A stretch of DNA of 64,000 nucleotides, taken from assembly GCF_024256385.1 (NCBI RefSeq), contig NZ_JAMLFW010000002.1, positions 496,001 to 560,000 on the forward strand. Direction: 5' to 3'. Position numbers and translations under genes: made by a program. Below are positions 48,757-57,917 of the stretch, in pieces. The first letter of the stretch is position 1. The number at the start of each line of letters is the position of its first letter. Below the pieces are notes generated by a model, which did not search any database, was not told the origin of the DNA, and saw only the letters and a program-made list of their open reading frames with translations. The stretch comes from Anatilimnocola floriformis (GTDB lineage: Bacteria > Planctomycetota > Planctomycetia > Pirellulales > Pirellulaceae).

Positions 48757-50151
48757 TCAGACAAACCACCGAAACACCACCAGTAGCAGCCCCGACATCA
48801 GCATGGTTGCCGGCAGCGTGAGTAGCCAGGCGAGCGCGATCTTGTAGACAGTTCGCTGCTCAACTCCCGAACGGTTGGCAGCCATCGTGCCAGCGACAGC
48901 CGATGACAGAACGTGCGTAGTGCTTACTGGCAGGCCGCCGAACACGGCCATGCCGATGGTGCTCATCGCCACGATTTCAGCGATGCCGCCCTGAGCGTAA
49001 GTCAGATGGCTCTTGCCGATCCGCTCGCCGACGGTCACCACGATTCGCTTCCAACCAATTGTCGTACCCAGGCCCAGTGAAACCGCCACTGCCATCAACA
49101 CCCAAGACGGGGCGTACTCAGTCGCTGCGGCCAGTTCCTTGCGCAGCTTCGACAGTTGTTTTCGCTTGGCTTCGGGCAATTCCTTCCCATGGGCTTTCAC
49201 GTACTCCTGGGCATGGTAATCCAGGTGCAAAAGCGCCGAACGGACTTGCCAGCGTTGCTCGGGCGCGACTTCTTGGAACGATTTCTTTCCCTCTAAAACT
49301 TCGCGAACACAGCCCGAGTGAAGTCGCGGAGCATCAACAGCACGGCCAGGCTCGGCGACCAAATCGTCAACCTCTGTCGCGGCCTTGATGACTCGGGCGA
49401 TCTGGGTTGGGTCGTGATGCAAATTCAGCGCGTACTGCGCCGGGAGCAGGCCGATGAGAATCAGCATCACCATGCCGACCCCTTTTTGGCCATCGTTCGA
49501 GCCGTGTACAACGCTCACGCCCGTGCAGGTCAGAAAGAGAATCGCGCGCAGCCAAAAGGGCGGCGGCTTGCCGTTCTCGGGCGCAGTGTAGAGCTGGGGA
49601 TTGGGAATCAGTTGGCGCGAAATCAGCAGCAGAATTCCAGCCAGGCAGAATCCCAACAACGGCGATAGCAGCAGTGCGAGTCCCACCTCAAATACTTTGT
49701 GCCAATTCAATCCCACACCGAAGTAATGGCCAGCGAGCAAGCCATTGGTCAGCCCTACTCCGAGAATCGCGCCGATGAGCGCGTGCGAACTACTGGCGGG
49801 CAGGCTCAAGTACCAGGTGCCGAAGTTCCAAGTAATCGCCGAGATCAGCAGGGCCAGCACCATCGCAAAGCCGGCGTTGGTGTTGATATTTACCAGCATG
49901 TCGACCGGCAGCAGATGCACAATGCTGAAGGCGACGGCGATGCCTCCCAGATACACACCGCAAAAATTGCACAGACCCGACCAGATCACCGCTGGAATGG
50001 GGCGCATGCTGTTGGTGTAGATCACCGTAGCCACGGCGTTGGCCGTGTCGTGAAACCCGTTCACGAATTCGAACATGAAGACAATGGCCAGCGCGAGCAC
50101 AAGAAAAGACAAGTGCCCGACGGTTAGGCCATCAAGCATTGCCAGGGGCAT
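48757..50151 (-). CDS. Inorganic phosphate transporter, PiT family
   Basis: A 464-aa membrane protein with the two PHO4 halves. N-terminal signature FVNGFHDTANAVATVIYTNSM and C-terminal FGGLPVSTTHVLSSAVAGTMAANR are typical of Pit-type carriers, which take up metal-phosphate with protons or sodium. About 10-11 helices; a large charged cytoplasmic loop lies in the middle (about residues 250-345), longer than in E. coli PitA. No PhoU-like DUF47 gene is beside it, which is often the partner. A weak hairpin lies near 50243-50265 upstream. Confidence 0.9.
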   Translation of the reverse strand: MPLAMLDGLTVGHLSFLVLALAIVFMFEFVNGFHDTANAVATVIYTNSMRPIPAVIWSGLCNFCGVYLGGIAVAFSIVHLLPVDMLVNINTNAGFAMVLALLISAITWNFGTWYLSLPASSSHALIGAILGVGLTNGLLAGHYFGVGLNWHKVFEVGLALLLSPLLGFCLAGILLLISRQLIPNPQLYTAPENGKPPPFWLRAILFLTCTGVSVVHGSNDGQKGVGMVMLILIGLLPAQYALNLHHDPTQIARVIKAATEVDDLVAEPGRAVDAPRLHSGCVREVLEGKKSFQEVAPEQRWQVRSALLHLDYHAQEYVKAHGKELPEAKRKQLSKLRKELAAATEYAPSWVLMAVAVSLGLGTTIGWKRIVVTVGERIGKSHLTYAQGGIAEIVAMSTIGMAVFGGLPVSTTHVLSSAVAGTMAANRSGVEQRTVYKIALAWLLTLPATMLMSGLLLVVFRWFV

Positions 50152-50270
50152 TCGACACCGGTCAGGGAGAGGATTTCGGAGAGGACTAGCCTATCCTCGC
50201 CGCTAGCATCGAGCAAGTCGCTCGGATGTCGCTTCGTCGATTGGGGGGCATTGCGCCCTCCTCCCAAGTT

Positions 50271-52439
50271 TCACGGTCGATCGGCAGCGACCACTTCTTC
50301 AGGAAGCAGCAATTCTTCCGTGCTGCGGGCCAGGTACGGAGGCACCGTCATCAGCAGGCGCTGACCCTGACTGTTTTCAAACTTCCACAGTTTGCCCGCT
50401 TGCTCCGCAGCGACCGTCGCGGCAAACCACCCCTCTTCTACCTTGCCGAAGTCGATGACGGGTTTGCCGTCGGGATCGATGAGCGATCCGGAAATGCGCG
50501 GCGCCCAGTTAGCAATCCGCGAAGCCCAGCCGCCGACCACTTTGGTTCCCTTGGGCACATAAAAATACATCGTCCACGCGCCACGAAAGTGGCTCGTTAC
50601 ATCCGGCGAATCGATGCCCGATTCAATCGTCACCGGCATGGCCGCCGGCCATTTGATGTGCGTGTAGTCGCCGCCATCCCAAGTCTCGACGCGATGCAGG
50701 CCGGCGTAAGGAGTTTTGAGTTTGATAACGCGCTCTACTCCGTCGGGCTGATAGCTGTCATCGGTGGCCACCGCATTCAGCGTTACTTCCAGCGGCGAAA
50801 AGAGACTGACCTTCGGCAATCGATTGACCCAGCGCTTTTGCACCGCGATCGAGAGATCCACACTACCAGCCTTCTCGGGCACCCAAATGAAATATTGCTG
50901 ATGATCTTGCGCTGCCGTGGGAAAACGTCCCTGCGGCACGTTGGCTAGCTTGAGTGCCGCCGCGGCTGGAACGAGTTGGCGACTGTATTCTTTTCCTTCA
51001 AAGCCAGGATCGACGGGCTGCTGCTTCTTGATCCCTTCGGCCAGGATGTGGACGAGTTCTTCTCGACTGAAAGGTTCTTCGTTCTTCAGCGGATGATTGG
51101 GGGTGAGCGCCGCTTGCTGACTGATGAGCCGAGCCCACAAACCATAGCTGTGCACCATCATTGTTTTGCGCATGCGATAGGCATGCCTGGCCACATCGTC
51201 CTTCGACCCGCCGCCGTTTGCAAAGGCGTGATACAACTCGGCGTGACGCGTGTAGAGCGTCAGGTGGTCGATGCGCTCCAGCACTTTGGGATTGGTCGTG
51301 GCTGCGCGAGCGGCGGCGAGTTGGCGATACATCCGGCCGAGCAAATCGGCAGGTGGCCGGCGCTGCGTGTCGAGGTTGATCAGTCGATAAAACTCCTTCA
51401 TCGGCACTTTGGCATCGGCAAATGCCTTGTCGAGGAAGTCTTCGAGAATCGCGTCGAGACGCTCCGCCTCGGCCACGTCCCACAACACGCGGCTCGCGAA
51501 ATAATAGCCTAGGCCACACGGCCCCCAGCAATCGCCCGACTCGGCGTCGTAAAACCGAACTCCCTTAGCATGGATATCGGGCAGAAACTTGGCCAGCTGC
51601 GCCGGGCGCGAGCCACTTCCGCCGCGCGGCAGGTTCCAATCCCAATCGACCACACTCAGATAATCGTAAACTCCCATCCGCGCGCCTTGCGCCTGCCAAC
51701 CGCGGACAACTTGGTCGAAAGAAAAGCCACCGCCGATGAAGGCGGTCGTGGCGCTCGGAATAACATTCGGATGCACCTTGATCGTCGGTGGCGCCGAGTG
51801 CTGGTTGTAGGCATACATGCCGACGTACTTCGGGCCGAGCTTCAGATCGTTGATGCCGACGGCAACGTCGTTTGCCAACGTGACCACGCGATTGCTGACG
51901 CTGCCGACCTTGCGACACTCCTCGCATTCGCACCAATTGCCGCCATCGCTCGGATCCATCGAAATGCTGTCGAGCTGCGGATTGGCTTGGAACGTCCGCT
52001 GCGCGTGCGCGACGACCAGTTTGCGCAGCTCGGCATTTGATATGCAGAATTTGACATCGGGGCGCAACTTGCGTTCGCCCTGCACGAGCGCAAAGTATTC
52101 CGGATGCTTGTCGAACTCGGCGCGGTTTGCCGCGATGATCCCTTCGTAGGCATGGCCGCTGTTGAGATCGAAGCCTTTGATGGCTCGGTTGCGCTGGCAC
52201 CACTGGCGATAGGGTTCGTCGTTGTAACCCCAGAGGCCCCAGTTGTACCAAATGCGACGAGCTTGGAACGACGGACTTTCCCGCTTGTCGATCGCGATCT
52301 GAACATCGTCAAGCTTCGGCACGACTTCCCAAGTTTCACCCGGAAAGAACTGCCGGTAACCAAGACGATGGAGCAAGTCCCACGTCGCATGCGTAACGGC
52401 CTGATCGGTTGCGCCAAGTAAGTAAAGCGCGCCACCCAT
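50271..52439 (-). CDS. C-terminal part of a frameshifted DUF4838 protein
   Basis: A 722-aa frame from ATG 52439; the frame is open to 52580 but upstream residues are out-of-frame sense of the N-terminal half. DUF4838 features: RRIWYNWGLWG, DPSDGGNWCECEECRKVG (the Cys-rich EC..C motif), YDYLSVVDWDWNLPRGG and DCWGPCGLGYYFASRVLWD. The fold resembles glycoside hydrolase family 20-type TIM barrels, so it is a putative exported glycoside hydrolase. The C-terminal 250 residues are beta-rich, likely carbohydrate-binding. It joins to 52336-52764 by removing one base in CCC (52435-52437). Confidence 0.75.
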   Translation of the reverse strand: MGGALYLLGATDQAVTHATWDLLHRLGYRQFFPGETWEVVPKLDDVQIAIDKRESPSFQARRIWYNWGLWGYNDEPYRQWCQRNRAIKGFDLNSGHAYEGIIAANRAEFDKHPEYFALVQGERKLRPDVKFCISNAELRKLVVAHAQRTFQANPQLDSISMDPSDGGNWCECEECRKVGSVSNRVVTLANDVAVGINDLKLGPKYVGMYAYNQHSAPPTIKVHPNVIPSATTAFIGGGFSFDQVVRGWQAQGARMGVYDYLSVVDWDWNLPRGGSGSRPAQLAKFLPDIHAKGVRFYDAESGDCWGPCGLGYYFASRVLWDVAEAERLDAILEDFLDKAFADAKVPMKEFYRLINLDTQRRPPADLLGRMYRQLAAARAATTNPKVLERIDHLTLYTRHAELYHAFANGGGSKDDVARHAYRMRKTMMVHSYGLWARLISQQAALTPNHPLKNEEPFSREELVHILAEGIKKQQPVDPGFEGKEYSRQLVPAAAALKLANVPQGRFPTAAQDHQQYFIWVPEKAGSVDLSIAVQKRWVNRLPKVSLFSPLEVTLNAVATDDSYQPDGVERVIKLKTPYAGLHRVETWDGGDYTHIKWPAAMPVTIESGIDSPDVTSHFRGAWTMYFYVPKGTKVVGGWASRIANWAPRISGSLIDPDGKPVIDFGKVEEGWFAATVAAEQAGKLWKFENSQGQRLLMTVPPYLARSTEELLLPEEVVAADRP

Positions 52440-52764
52440 GCGAACGAAGGAGATAATCCTCACGCTCAAATGGTCCGCTCCCAAACTCAATCGCAAACGG
52501 CAGCTTCTCAAAATCCTTCGGCAGACCAAGGACGATTCCGCCGCTGCCGTCTCCTTCGGCAACTTTGAACTCACCGCCACTCATGCGGCTCAGGTATGTG
52601 GCCAAATCCTGCGCTGAGGCTTTGACCGCAGCACTCGCCTTCGAGCTCGTAGTCACGATCAGCAAGGCTTTGCCGTTGCCCGCGAGGCGAACCGCGGGCG
52701 CTTCAGCGCAGGCAACGTGCGCGCTGCAGAGGAGCAGCGCGACGAGCAACAAATTGCGGATCAT
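52336..52764 (-). CDS. N-terminal part of the frameshifted DUF4838 protein
   Basis: A frame from ATG 52764 (MIRNLLLVALLLCSAHVACA), a signal peptide, followed by the N-terminal alpha/beta domain that precedes DUF4838 (AVKASAQDLATYLSRMSGGEF, then GIVLGLPKDFE). Sense holds to REDYLLRSHG at about 52437; after that the frame is nonsense, and the +1-shifted frame continues with GGALYLLGATDQ. The start lies 7 bp from the stop of the next upstream DUF4838 gene, so the two form an operon. If intact, the protein would be about 830 aa. Confidence 0.7.
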   Translation of the reverse strand: MIRNLLLVALLLCSAHVACAEAPAVRLAGNGKALLIVTTSSKASAAVKASAQDLATYLSRMSGGEFKVAEGDGSGGIVLGLPKDFEKLPFAIEFGSGPFEREDYLLRSHGWRALLTWRNRSGRYACDVGLAPSSWLPAVLSG

Positions 52765-52771
52765 GGCAATC

Positions 52772-55141
52772 CTACTTGGCATAGAGGAAGGGTCGGCGGA
52801 ACATGCCGCCCATGTGATGAGGATTGTTGATGCGGAGCGCGATCGTATTTTTCCCCTCCTTCAGCTTGCCGGCCACGGGCACGTCCCATTCGAACTCGTA
52901 GGCGTTGTACCACCACACGGGATTGTAGTTCTCGCGGTGGGCCACTTGCTCGCCGTTGATGTAGAGCCAACCTTCGTTGAACAAACCGGGAAACATCAGC
53001 TGCAGCTTGGCGCCGGCTTTGTCGGCGGGCAGATCGATCTCGGTGCGATACCAGGCCTGCCCCGTATAGCTCTGATGGTCGGCCGTGACGACGCCTTGGG
53101 CTTGCGCATAGACATCCGTTCGCAGCCATTGCCATTTGTCTTGTGACTTTTGCACATCATGCCAATCGACCGTGCCGGTCGGTTGCGCCGGCAAGTCGAT
53201 TGCTGCTGTCGCCCAATTTTGATCGACACCGACTTTTTGCGAGTCGGTGCGAAAAAGCCACTGCAGCGGCAGCTTCTGCACCAGCGTTCCTCCATCGCCG
53301 CCAGTCAATTTCGCGAGCTTGCGATATTGCTCCACTTCGCCCGGAAACCAGGCGGCTCCGTGTTCGCCGATTACCTTGTATGTCGTCAGCGTGCCGCTAA
53401 GTGCCGTCAATCGTTCGCGCGCGGCGAGAGCATTTTCGCCATGACGCGCAGCCGCTGGATAGTCGACTTCGGTATTCGCGGCGCGAATCATCGCAGTGTA
53501 TTCGGCGGTGACCTGATAACTGTCGCGCATGAAGGCGAGACGTTGTAGGTATACCTTGTCCCACGGCTTCTTTTCTGCCTCCGCAGCGGCCGCCTGCTTG
53601 CTGGCCTCGTCGATCCACTTGCCGAGTTGCTGCACGAGCTCCGGCGTGTAGATCGCCGGTATTACGTGATACTCATGTTCGGTGACGATCGATTCGGCCC
53701 AAGCCTTGTTGATTGCGGTCCAATAGGCCTGCATCGGTTCTGCAGCCGGTCCGAAGAAGTCGGCATAAAACTGTTTCTCTAACGCATCGACGTTCGCCTC
53801 GGGATTCCACAGCAGCTGGCCGCGATAGAACAAGTTGGTGAAGATCGTCGCAAACGCGCCTCGACTCTCCGTATCGACGCCAAGAATCCCGGCCTGTTGG
53901 TATTCCTTCACATCGTGACGAAACATCTGCACGCTCGGCGCCGGAATATCGCGCCACACCATCATCCCTTGGTCGTAGTCATAAATGACGACGCGGCCGT
54001 CCATCACCTCGGACCATTTCTTCAAGATCTCTTTGTACTCACGGCGCGGCGCCGACAGCGGAGAGTTCATGGCGTGAATCGGGTCGATGTCGATCGGAGC
54101 CAGGTACGCAACCAGCGGCCGGGCTGCCTTCTGCACTCGCACGGGCGGCAGCGTGATGTTGGCATAGGCCAGAAATCCGATTCGCGAAGCGCTATTCGGA
54201 CTCTCCTTCAGCAGCCGTTCGGCCACCTTGTTGTAGAAGGTGAGAAATGCATCGGTGGCCGAGGGCATCAGAAAATGCTTGTCGTACTGCAGCGCCATCA
54301 GCTCTTTGTCGAGTGGCGAATCGCTCGAGTACAAGCCATCCTCCATGCCGAGCTGCACGTCCTTCCCCTGCGCAAACATGGGAGCGACTTGCTTCGCCAC
54401 ATGGTCCGCCGTTTTATCTTCAGCGATCGGCACGTTAAACATCGTCTTGCCTGGCGGAATCAGATCCTTGGTGTATTGCGCCAGGTTGTGTCCATTCGGC
54501 ACGAGCAACTCATTGAAGAAGTTGCGGTGCGAAAACTCAGCCTGGCCGTCGTTACTCCCATTCCACGACAGCCAGTAACGACGCACTTCGAACGGCGAAC
54601 CGTAGGCTTCATCGAGATCGCCGACGAGCAGCTCGCTGTGCCGCGGAATGCACTCGCCAAGCTCCGTCGGCAGGTACCAGCGGCAGCCCCATTCATTCAG
54701 CAGCATCACCACCGCGTAGTAATGAGCGTCGTCGTTGTTGCCAGCCAAATACACGCGATTCCCGTCACGCTGACGAACCACCGCATCGGCCCGCAGCAAC
54801 GGCTTCTTCTTGGCCGATGCCACCAGCCGATCTCGCAAGGCAGCTTTCTGTTCGAGTGCCAACCGACCGACCAATAGTTGCGGCCCGGTGTGCTTCAGAG
54901 CGGAATCGATCGCTTCCTTGGTATTGGCCAGCGCCGGTTTGCCGCCACTCAGCCGCTCGATGTACGTGACCAAGTCTTCCGCGGCCCGCTTCTCCCAAGC
55001 CCCCGCGTCGGGAGCAACCAGCACGATTGCTGCCGATTTGCCACCAGTCGCGATGACCAGATCGGCTTTGCCAGCCTTCCCCGCCGTCGCAGCAAACGAA
55101 GAAAGAGGGAAGAGCAACAGCAGCAACATGAACGAGCGCAT
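52772..55141 (-). CDS. Exported DUF4838 protein with C-terminal sugar-binding-like domain
   Basis: A 789-aa protein with a signal peptide (MRSFMLLLLLFPLSSFAATA). The N-terminal alpha/beta domain (AEDLVTYIERLSGGKP, then NNDDAHYYAVVMLLNEWGCRWYLPT) precedes the DUF4838 barrel (RRYWLSWNGSND, YDYDQGMMVWRDIP, GVDTESRGAFATIFTNLFYRG). The last 150 residues look like a GH2-type galactose-binding domain (WYRTEIDLPADKAGAKLQLMFPG, LYINGEQVAHREN, LKEGKNTIALRINN). It is the first of two DUF4838 genes in an operon and probably acts on polysaccharides outside the cytoplasm. Confidence 0.85.
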   Translation of the reverse strand: MRSFMLLLLLFPLSSFAATAGKAGKADLVIATGGKSAAIVLVAPDAGAWEKRAAEDLVTYIERLSGGKPALANTKEAIDSALKHTGPQLLVGRLALEQKAALRDRLVASAKKKPLLRADAVVRQRDGNRVYLAGNNDDAHYYAVVMLLNEWGCRWYLPTELGECIPRHSELLVGDLDEAYGSPFEVRRYWLSWNGSNDGQAEFSHRNFFNELLVPNGHNLAQYTKDLIPPGKTMFNVPIAEDKTADHVAKQVAPMFAQGKDVQLGMEDGLYSSDSPLDKELMALQYDKHFLMPSATDAFLTFYNKVAERLLKESPNSASRIGFLAYANITLPPVRVQKAARPLVAYLAPIDIDPIHAMNSPLSAPRREYKEILKKWSEVMDGRVVIYDYDQGMMVWRDIPAPSVQMFRHDVKEYQQAGILGVDTESRGAFATIFTNLFYRGQLLWNPEANVDALEKQFYADFFGPAAEPMQAYWTAINKAWAESIVTEHEYHVIPAIYTPELVQQLGKWIDEASKQAAAAEAEKKPWDKVYLQRLAFMRDSYQVTAEYTAMIRAANTEVDYPAAARHGENALAARERLTALSGTLTTYKVIGEHGAAWFPGEVEQYRKLAKLTGGDGGTLVQKLPLQWLFRTDSQKVGVDQNWATAAIDLPAQPTGTVDWHDVQKSQDKWQWLRTDVYAQAQGVVTADHQSYTGQAWYRTEIDLPADKAGAKLQLMFPGLFNEGWLYINGEQVAHRENYNPVWWYNAYEFEWDVPVAGKLKEGKNTIALRINNPHHMGGMFRRPFLYAK

Positions 55142-55205
55142 GCGGACCTCCTAGCTGATAGATGAGCCGCCATGCTAAGCGAATGAATTGGTTGCTTCCA
55201 TCTAC

Positions 55206-57713
55206 CTACGGGTCTTTGCCCGCTTCAAGCAACTTGCTCACGTTCCAGATTCTCACCATGCAATCGTGTGCGCCAGAGGCGAGAATGTCTTCGGTCGGCG
55301 AAAAAGCGACGCACTGCACACGGCTGAAATGCCCTGGCAGCGTACGCACAAGCTTCAGCTCGGGGAGTGAGTAAATTTCAATCTCACCCGACTGACGACC
55401 AATCGCCCCCAACTTGCCGTCGCGAGAAATGGCGACTGCAATGGCCGGATTTTCCCGACGTTCTGGCGTACGTTCCCCCTTCTTCTCCTCCAGGTTGTAA
55501 AACTGCACAGAACCATCGAGCGCGGCGCACAGAATATGTTTGCTGTCTGGATGAGGCGCCAACTTTTGCAGCCACGGCCCCTTATGAACCTCGCGCAGCG
55601 TCTCTTGCTGCGGTGAACCATCGTCTCCGAAGGTCCACGCAAACAATCCTCCCTCACGTGTCGAGACAATCAACCTGCCATCTGCCAGGAACGTGGCGCC
55701 GAATAGTTTTTCGGGATGCTCTAGCTTGGCGGGGTTTTTGAGGTCGTCAAACTGCCAGACAAAGGCCTGCTTGGCGCCACCCACTGCCGCAAACCTCTTG
55801 CCGTCGGGACTGATGGTGAACTGCTCTGCAGTTCCCGGCTCGAATTTGAAAATCTGTGGCAACCGCGGCGCAGCGTCAGTGGGGAGGATTTGACCTTCGA
55901 AATGGTTCGACTGCACATGCCCACTGTAGACCAGTAACAACTTTTCACGCGGATGAACTGCCAAGGCATGTTCGTATGGTGCAGGTGTGCGAAATGAACA
56001 TGCGCGCTGCCCCGAAGGGAGCGATAGCGAGTAGACACGATCGTTGTCGCCACCGACGAACAATTGCTTGCCATCGGGCTGAAAGGCGATCGCGACAATT
56101 CCGCCGGGCCAGGCATACGTCGATTGAAGTTCAGCGGGAGGAGCGCCAGACGCGGCCCACTCGCGCCAGCTGTCGACGTACGGCTGTTGGTACCAAAGTT
56201 TGGTACGGACCGAGTTGTCGCCGAACCGCGAGAACAGTTCACTGGCCAACTCTTTATCCTGTTGCAAGCAGGCGAGCTGGCAAAACGTCTGCGTCAGCCG
56301 ATCGGCGTCGGGATTCTGGCGCAGCCAGGCGATGGCGCCGCGTCTGACCTTGGCATAGTCGAGCTGAAACTCGGTGAACGTCCGCACGCCCTCAGTAAAC
56401 GCGACATCCGTCGCGATCAACGCATATAGAATCTCGCCATTGCCATTTGGATTGCGAGTGAGCAACTCGTCGGCCAGTTCCACCGCCGACGACTGCGTGC
56501 CGCCCCACTGCGGCAAAAGTTGTTGAACGTACCCAGAGACCAGGTCGGTCAGCAGTGGCTGTTGATTAATACCGGCGTTGAACTCGCGCTTCATGGCTTC
56601 CGGCGTCATCGGGAGCGCAACCGCGGTCGAGATTTTCAGCGCGTGGTATTGCGCGTTCGTATCGCCGCGGGCCTTCACGCGGTCCAGGCACTCGTCAGCC
56701 TTTTGCGCACGTTCTCGAAAGGCCTCGAAATTGGACTTCGCGATGTTGATCGCAATATCTTCGCCGCGTGCTCGCCACGCATAACGCATCCAGGACTTGG
56801 CTTGCGTGAGGTCACACGGTGTGGAGTTGGGAAAGGCCTTCTTCCAGCCCGCGAGCTTCTCGAAATGGGCCTGCCAGGTGGCCTCGGATTGAGTCGTTGG
56901 ATTGCCAAGGTAATCGAGCACATGTGTACCGAGCGGAGTTCCGGCGAGGGAATCTTTCGATTTGAAAGCGTCCTGGCAGACCTTTTCTAGCTCGGCAAAT
57001 TTCTCCGCTTTCAGTAGCGCGATCAACAATTGGCCGTTCTCAAACATGCGAGTCCGTCGTGCGAGTTGCTCGGGAGTTGGCCGCGGCAACAGCCCATCTG
57101 GCGGCGGCTGTTTCTCGACACTCGGATCGAGCCAAACGGCATGAGCCGCGCCGCCACGACCTTCCGTGTTTGGGAGAAAGAAGGTTCGCAGGCAAAGTCG
57201 CGAAACACCTTTGATATTGACGACGACGTCGGCCTTCGAGGCTTTTGCTTTTAGACCGCGCGATTCCCAGAGCTTCGTCCCATCCCCTTCCACAACGAAG
57301 ATGACTGGCCGGAGCGCTTTTCCCGAATCGTTGATGGCGACCGTGGCGCGGAACGTCTCGAATTTCTTGTCGAGGCGATAGTCCACACTAGCGTTGTCCG
57401 GGTGCATCCCAAGCCCGTGCTCGTAAGGCTTGCCATCGACGGTGATCTTCGTTCCCTTTTCGTTGAACTGGCCGTTCTTGCCGAACTTACCAAAGCCGAC
57501 TTCTGCTGCTTCCTCCTGCAAATCGGACAGAAACACCTTTTCCCCGTCGGGGATTTTTGCAGCAGGCTTTGCTTCGACTCTTGGGGCGTCGGCAGCCTGC
57601 GCGTTTACAGCCACGGCCTGATCGGCGATGGCTGGGATCATAGGAGTGGGTTGTGAGCCACATCCCATGAAAAGCAAAGCGAAGATCGTCAGCAGGAATC
57701 GCTCGTTGAACAT
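55206..57713 (-). CDS. Lipoprotein with NPCBM domain and WD40 repeats
   Basis: An 835-aa protein from ATG 57713 (MFNERFLLTIFALLFMGCGS, GAGGGAG upstream). The lipobox FMGC places the lipidated Cys at residue 18. Residues about 58-190 form an NPCBM carbohydrate-binding domain (KPYEHGLGMHPDNASVDYRL, PVIFVVEGDGTKLWES). A helical region follows, then WD40 repeats from about 525 to the end (WPGGIVAIAFQPDGKQLFVGGDNDRVYSL, HFSRVQCVAFSPTEDILASGAHDCMVRIWN). It is next to DUF4838 genes and divergent from the Kelch gene, which suggests a surface carbohydrate role. Confidence 0.85.
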   Translation of the reverse strand: MFNERFLLTIFALLFMGCGSQPTPMIPAIADQAVAVNAQAADAPRVEAKPAAKIPDGEKVFLSDLQEEAAEVGFGKFGKNGQFNEKGTKITVDGKPYEHGLGMHPDNASVDYRLDKKFETFRATVAINDSGKALRPVIFVVEGDGTKLWESRGLKAKASKADVVVNIKGVSRLCLRTFFLPNTEGRGGAAHAVWLDPSVEKQPPPDGLLPRPTPEQLARRTRMFENGQLLIALLKAEKFAELEKVCQDAFKSKDSLAGTPLGTHVLDYLGNPTTQSEATWQAHFEKLAGWKKAFPNSTPCDLTQAKSWMRYAWRARGEDIAINIAKSNFEAFRERAQKADECLDRVKARGDTNAQYHALKISTAVALPMTPEAMKREFNAGINQQPLLTDLVSGYVQQLLPQWGGTQSSAVELADELLTRNPNGNGEILYALIATDVAFTEGVRTFTEFQLDYAKVRRGAIAWLRQNPDADRLTQTFCQLACLQQDKELASELFSRFGDNSVRTKLWYQQPYVDSWREWAASGAPPAELQSTYAWPGGIVAIAFQPDGKQLFVGGDNDRVYSLSLPSGQRACSFRTPAPYEHALAVHPREKLLLVYSGHVQSNHFEGQILPTDAAPRLPQIFKFEPGTAEQFTISPDGKRFAAVGGAKQAFVWQFDDLKNPAKLEHPEKLFGATFLADGRLIVSTREGGLFAWTFGDDGSPQQETLREVHKGPWLQKLAPHPDSKHILCAALDGSVQFYNLEEKKGERTPERRENPAIAVAISRDGKLGAIGRQSGEIEIYSLPELKLVRTLPGHFSRVQCVAFSPTEDILASGAHDCMVRIWNVSKLLEAGKDP

Positions 57714-57917
57714 TTCGTTCTCCCTCGTTGAGGAATATCCTAGCTGGCCGAAAATGTGGGCGGCAACGGACGAATGATGAATTCTTCGCGCCATGAAATT
57801 GGTTGTCGCCGTCGACAATTCGCACGCTATGGCGGTTAAAGACGATGTGCATGTCGAAGGGAGTTGCCTTACACTGCTGGCAACTCCCGCCTCATAAAAA
57901 CTGCTGCGAAACCTGCC

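Noticed and set aside
53897-54877. A 326-aa plus-strand frame.
   Set aside because: Antisense to the DUF4838 gene 52772-55141, with no coherent domain.
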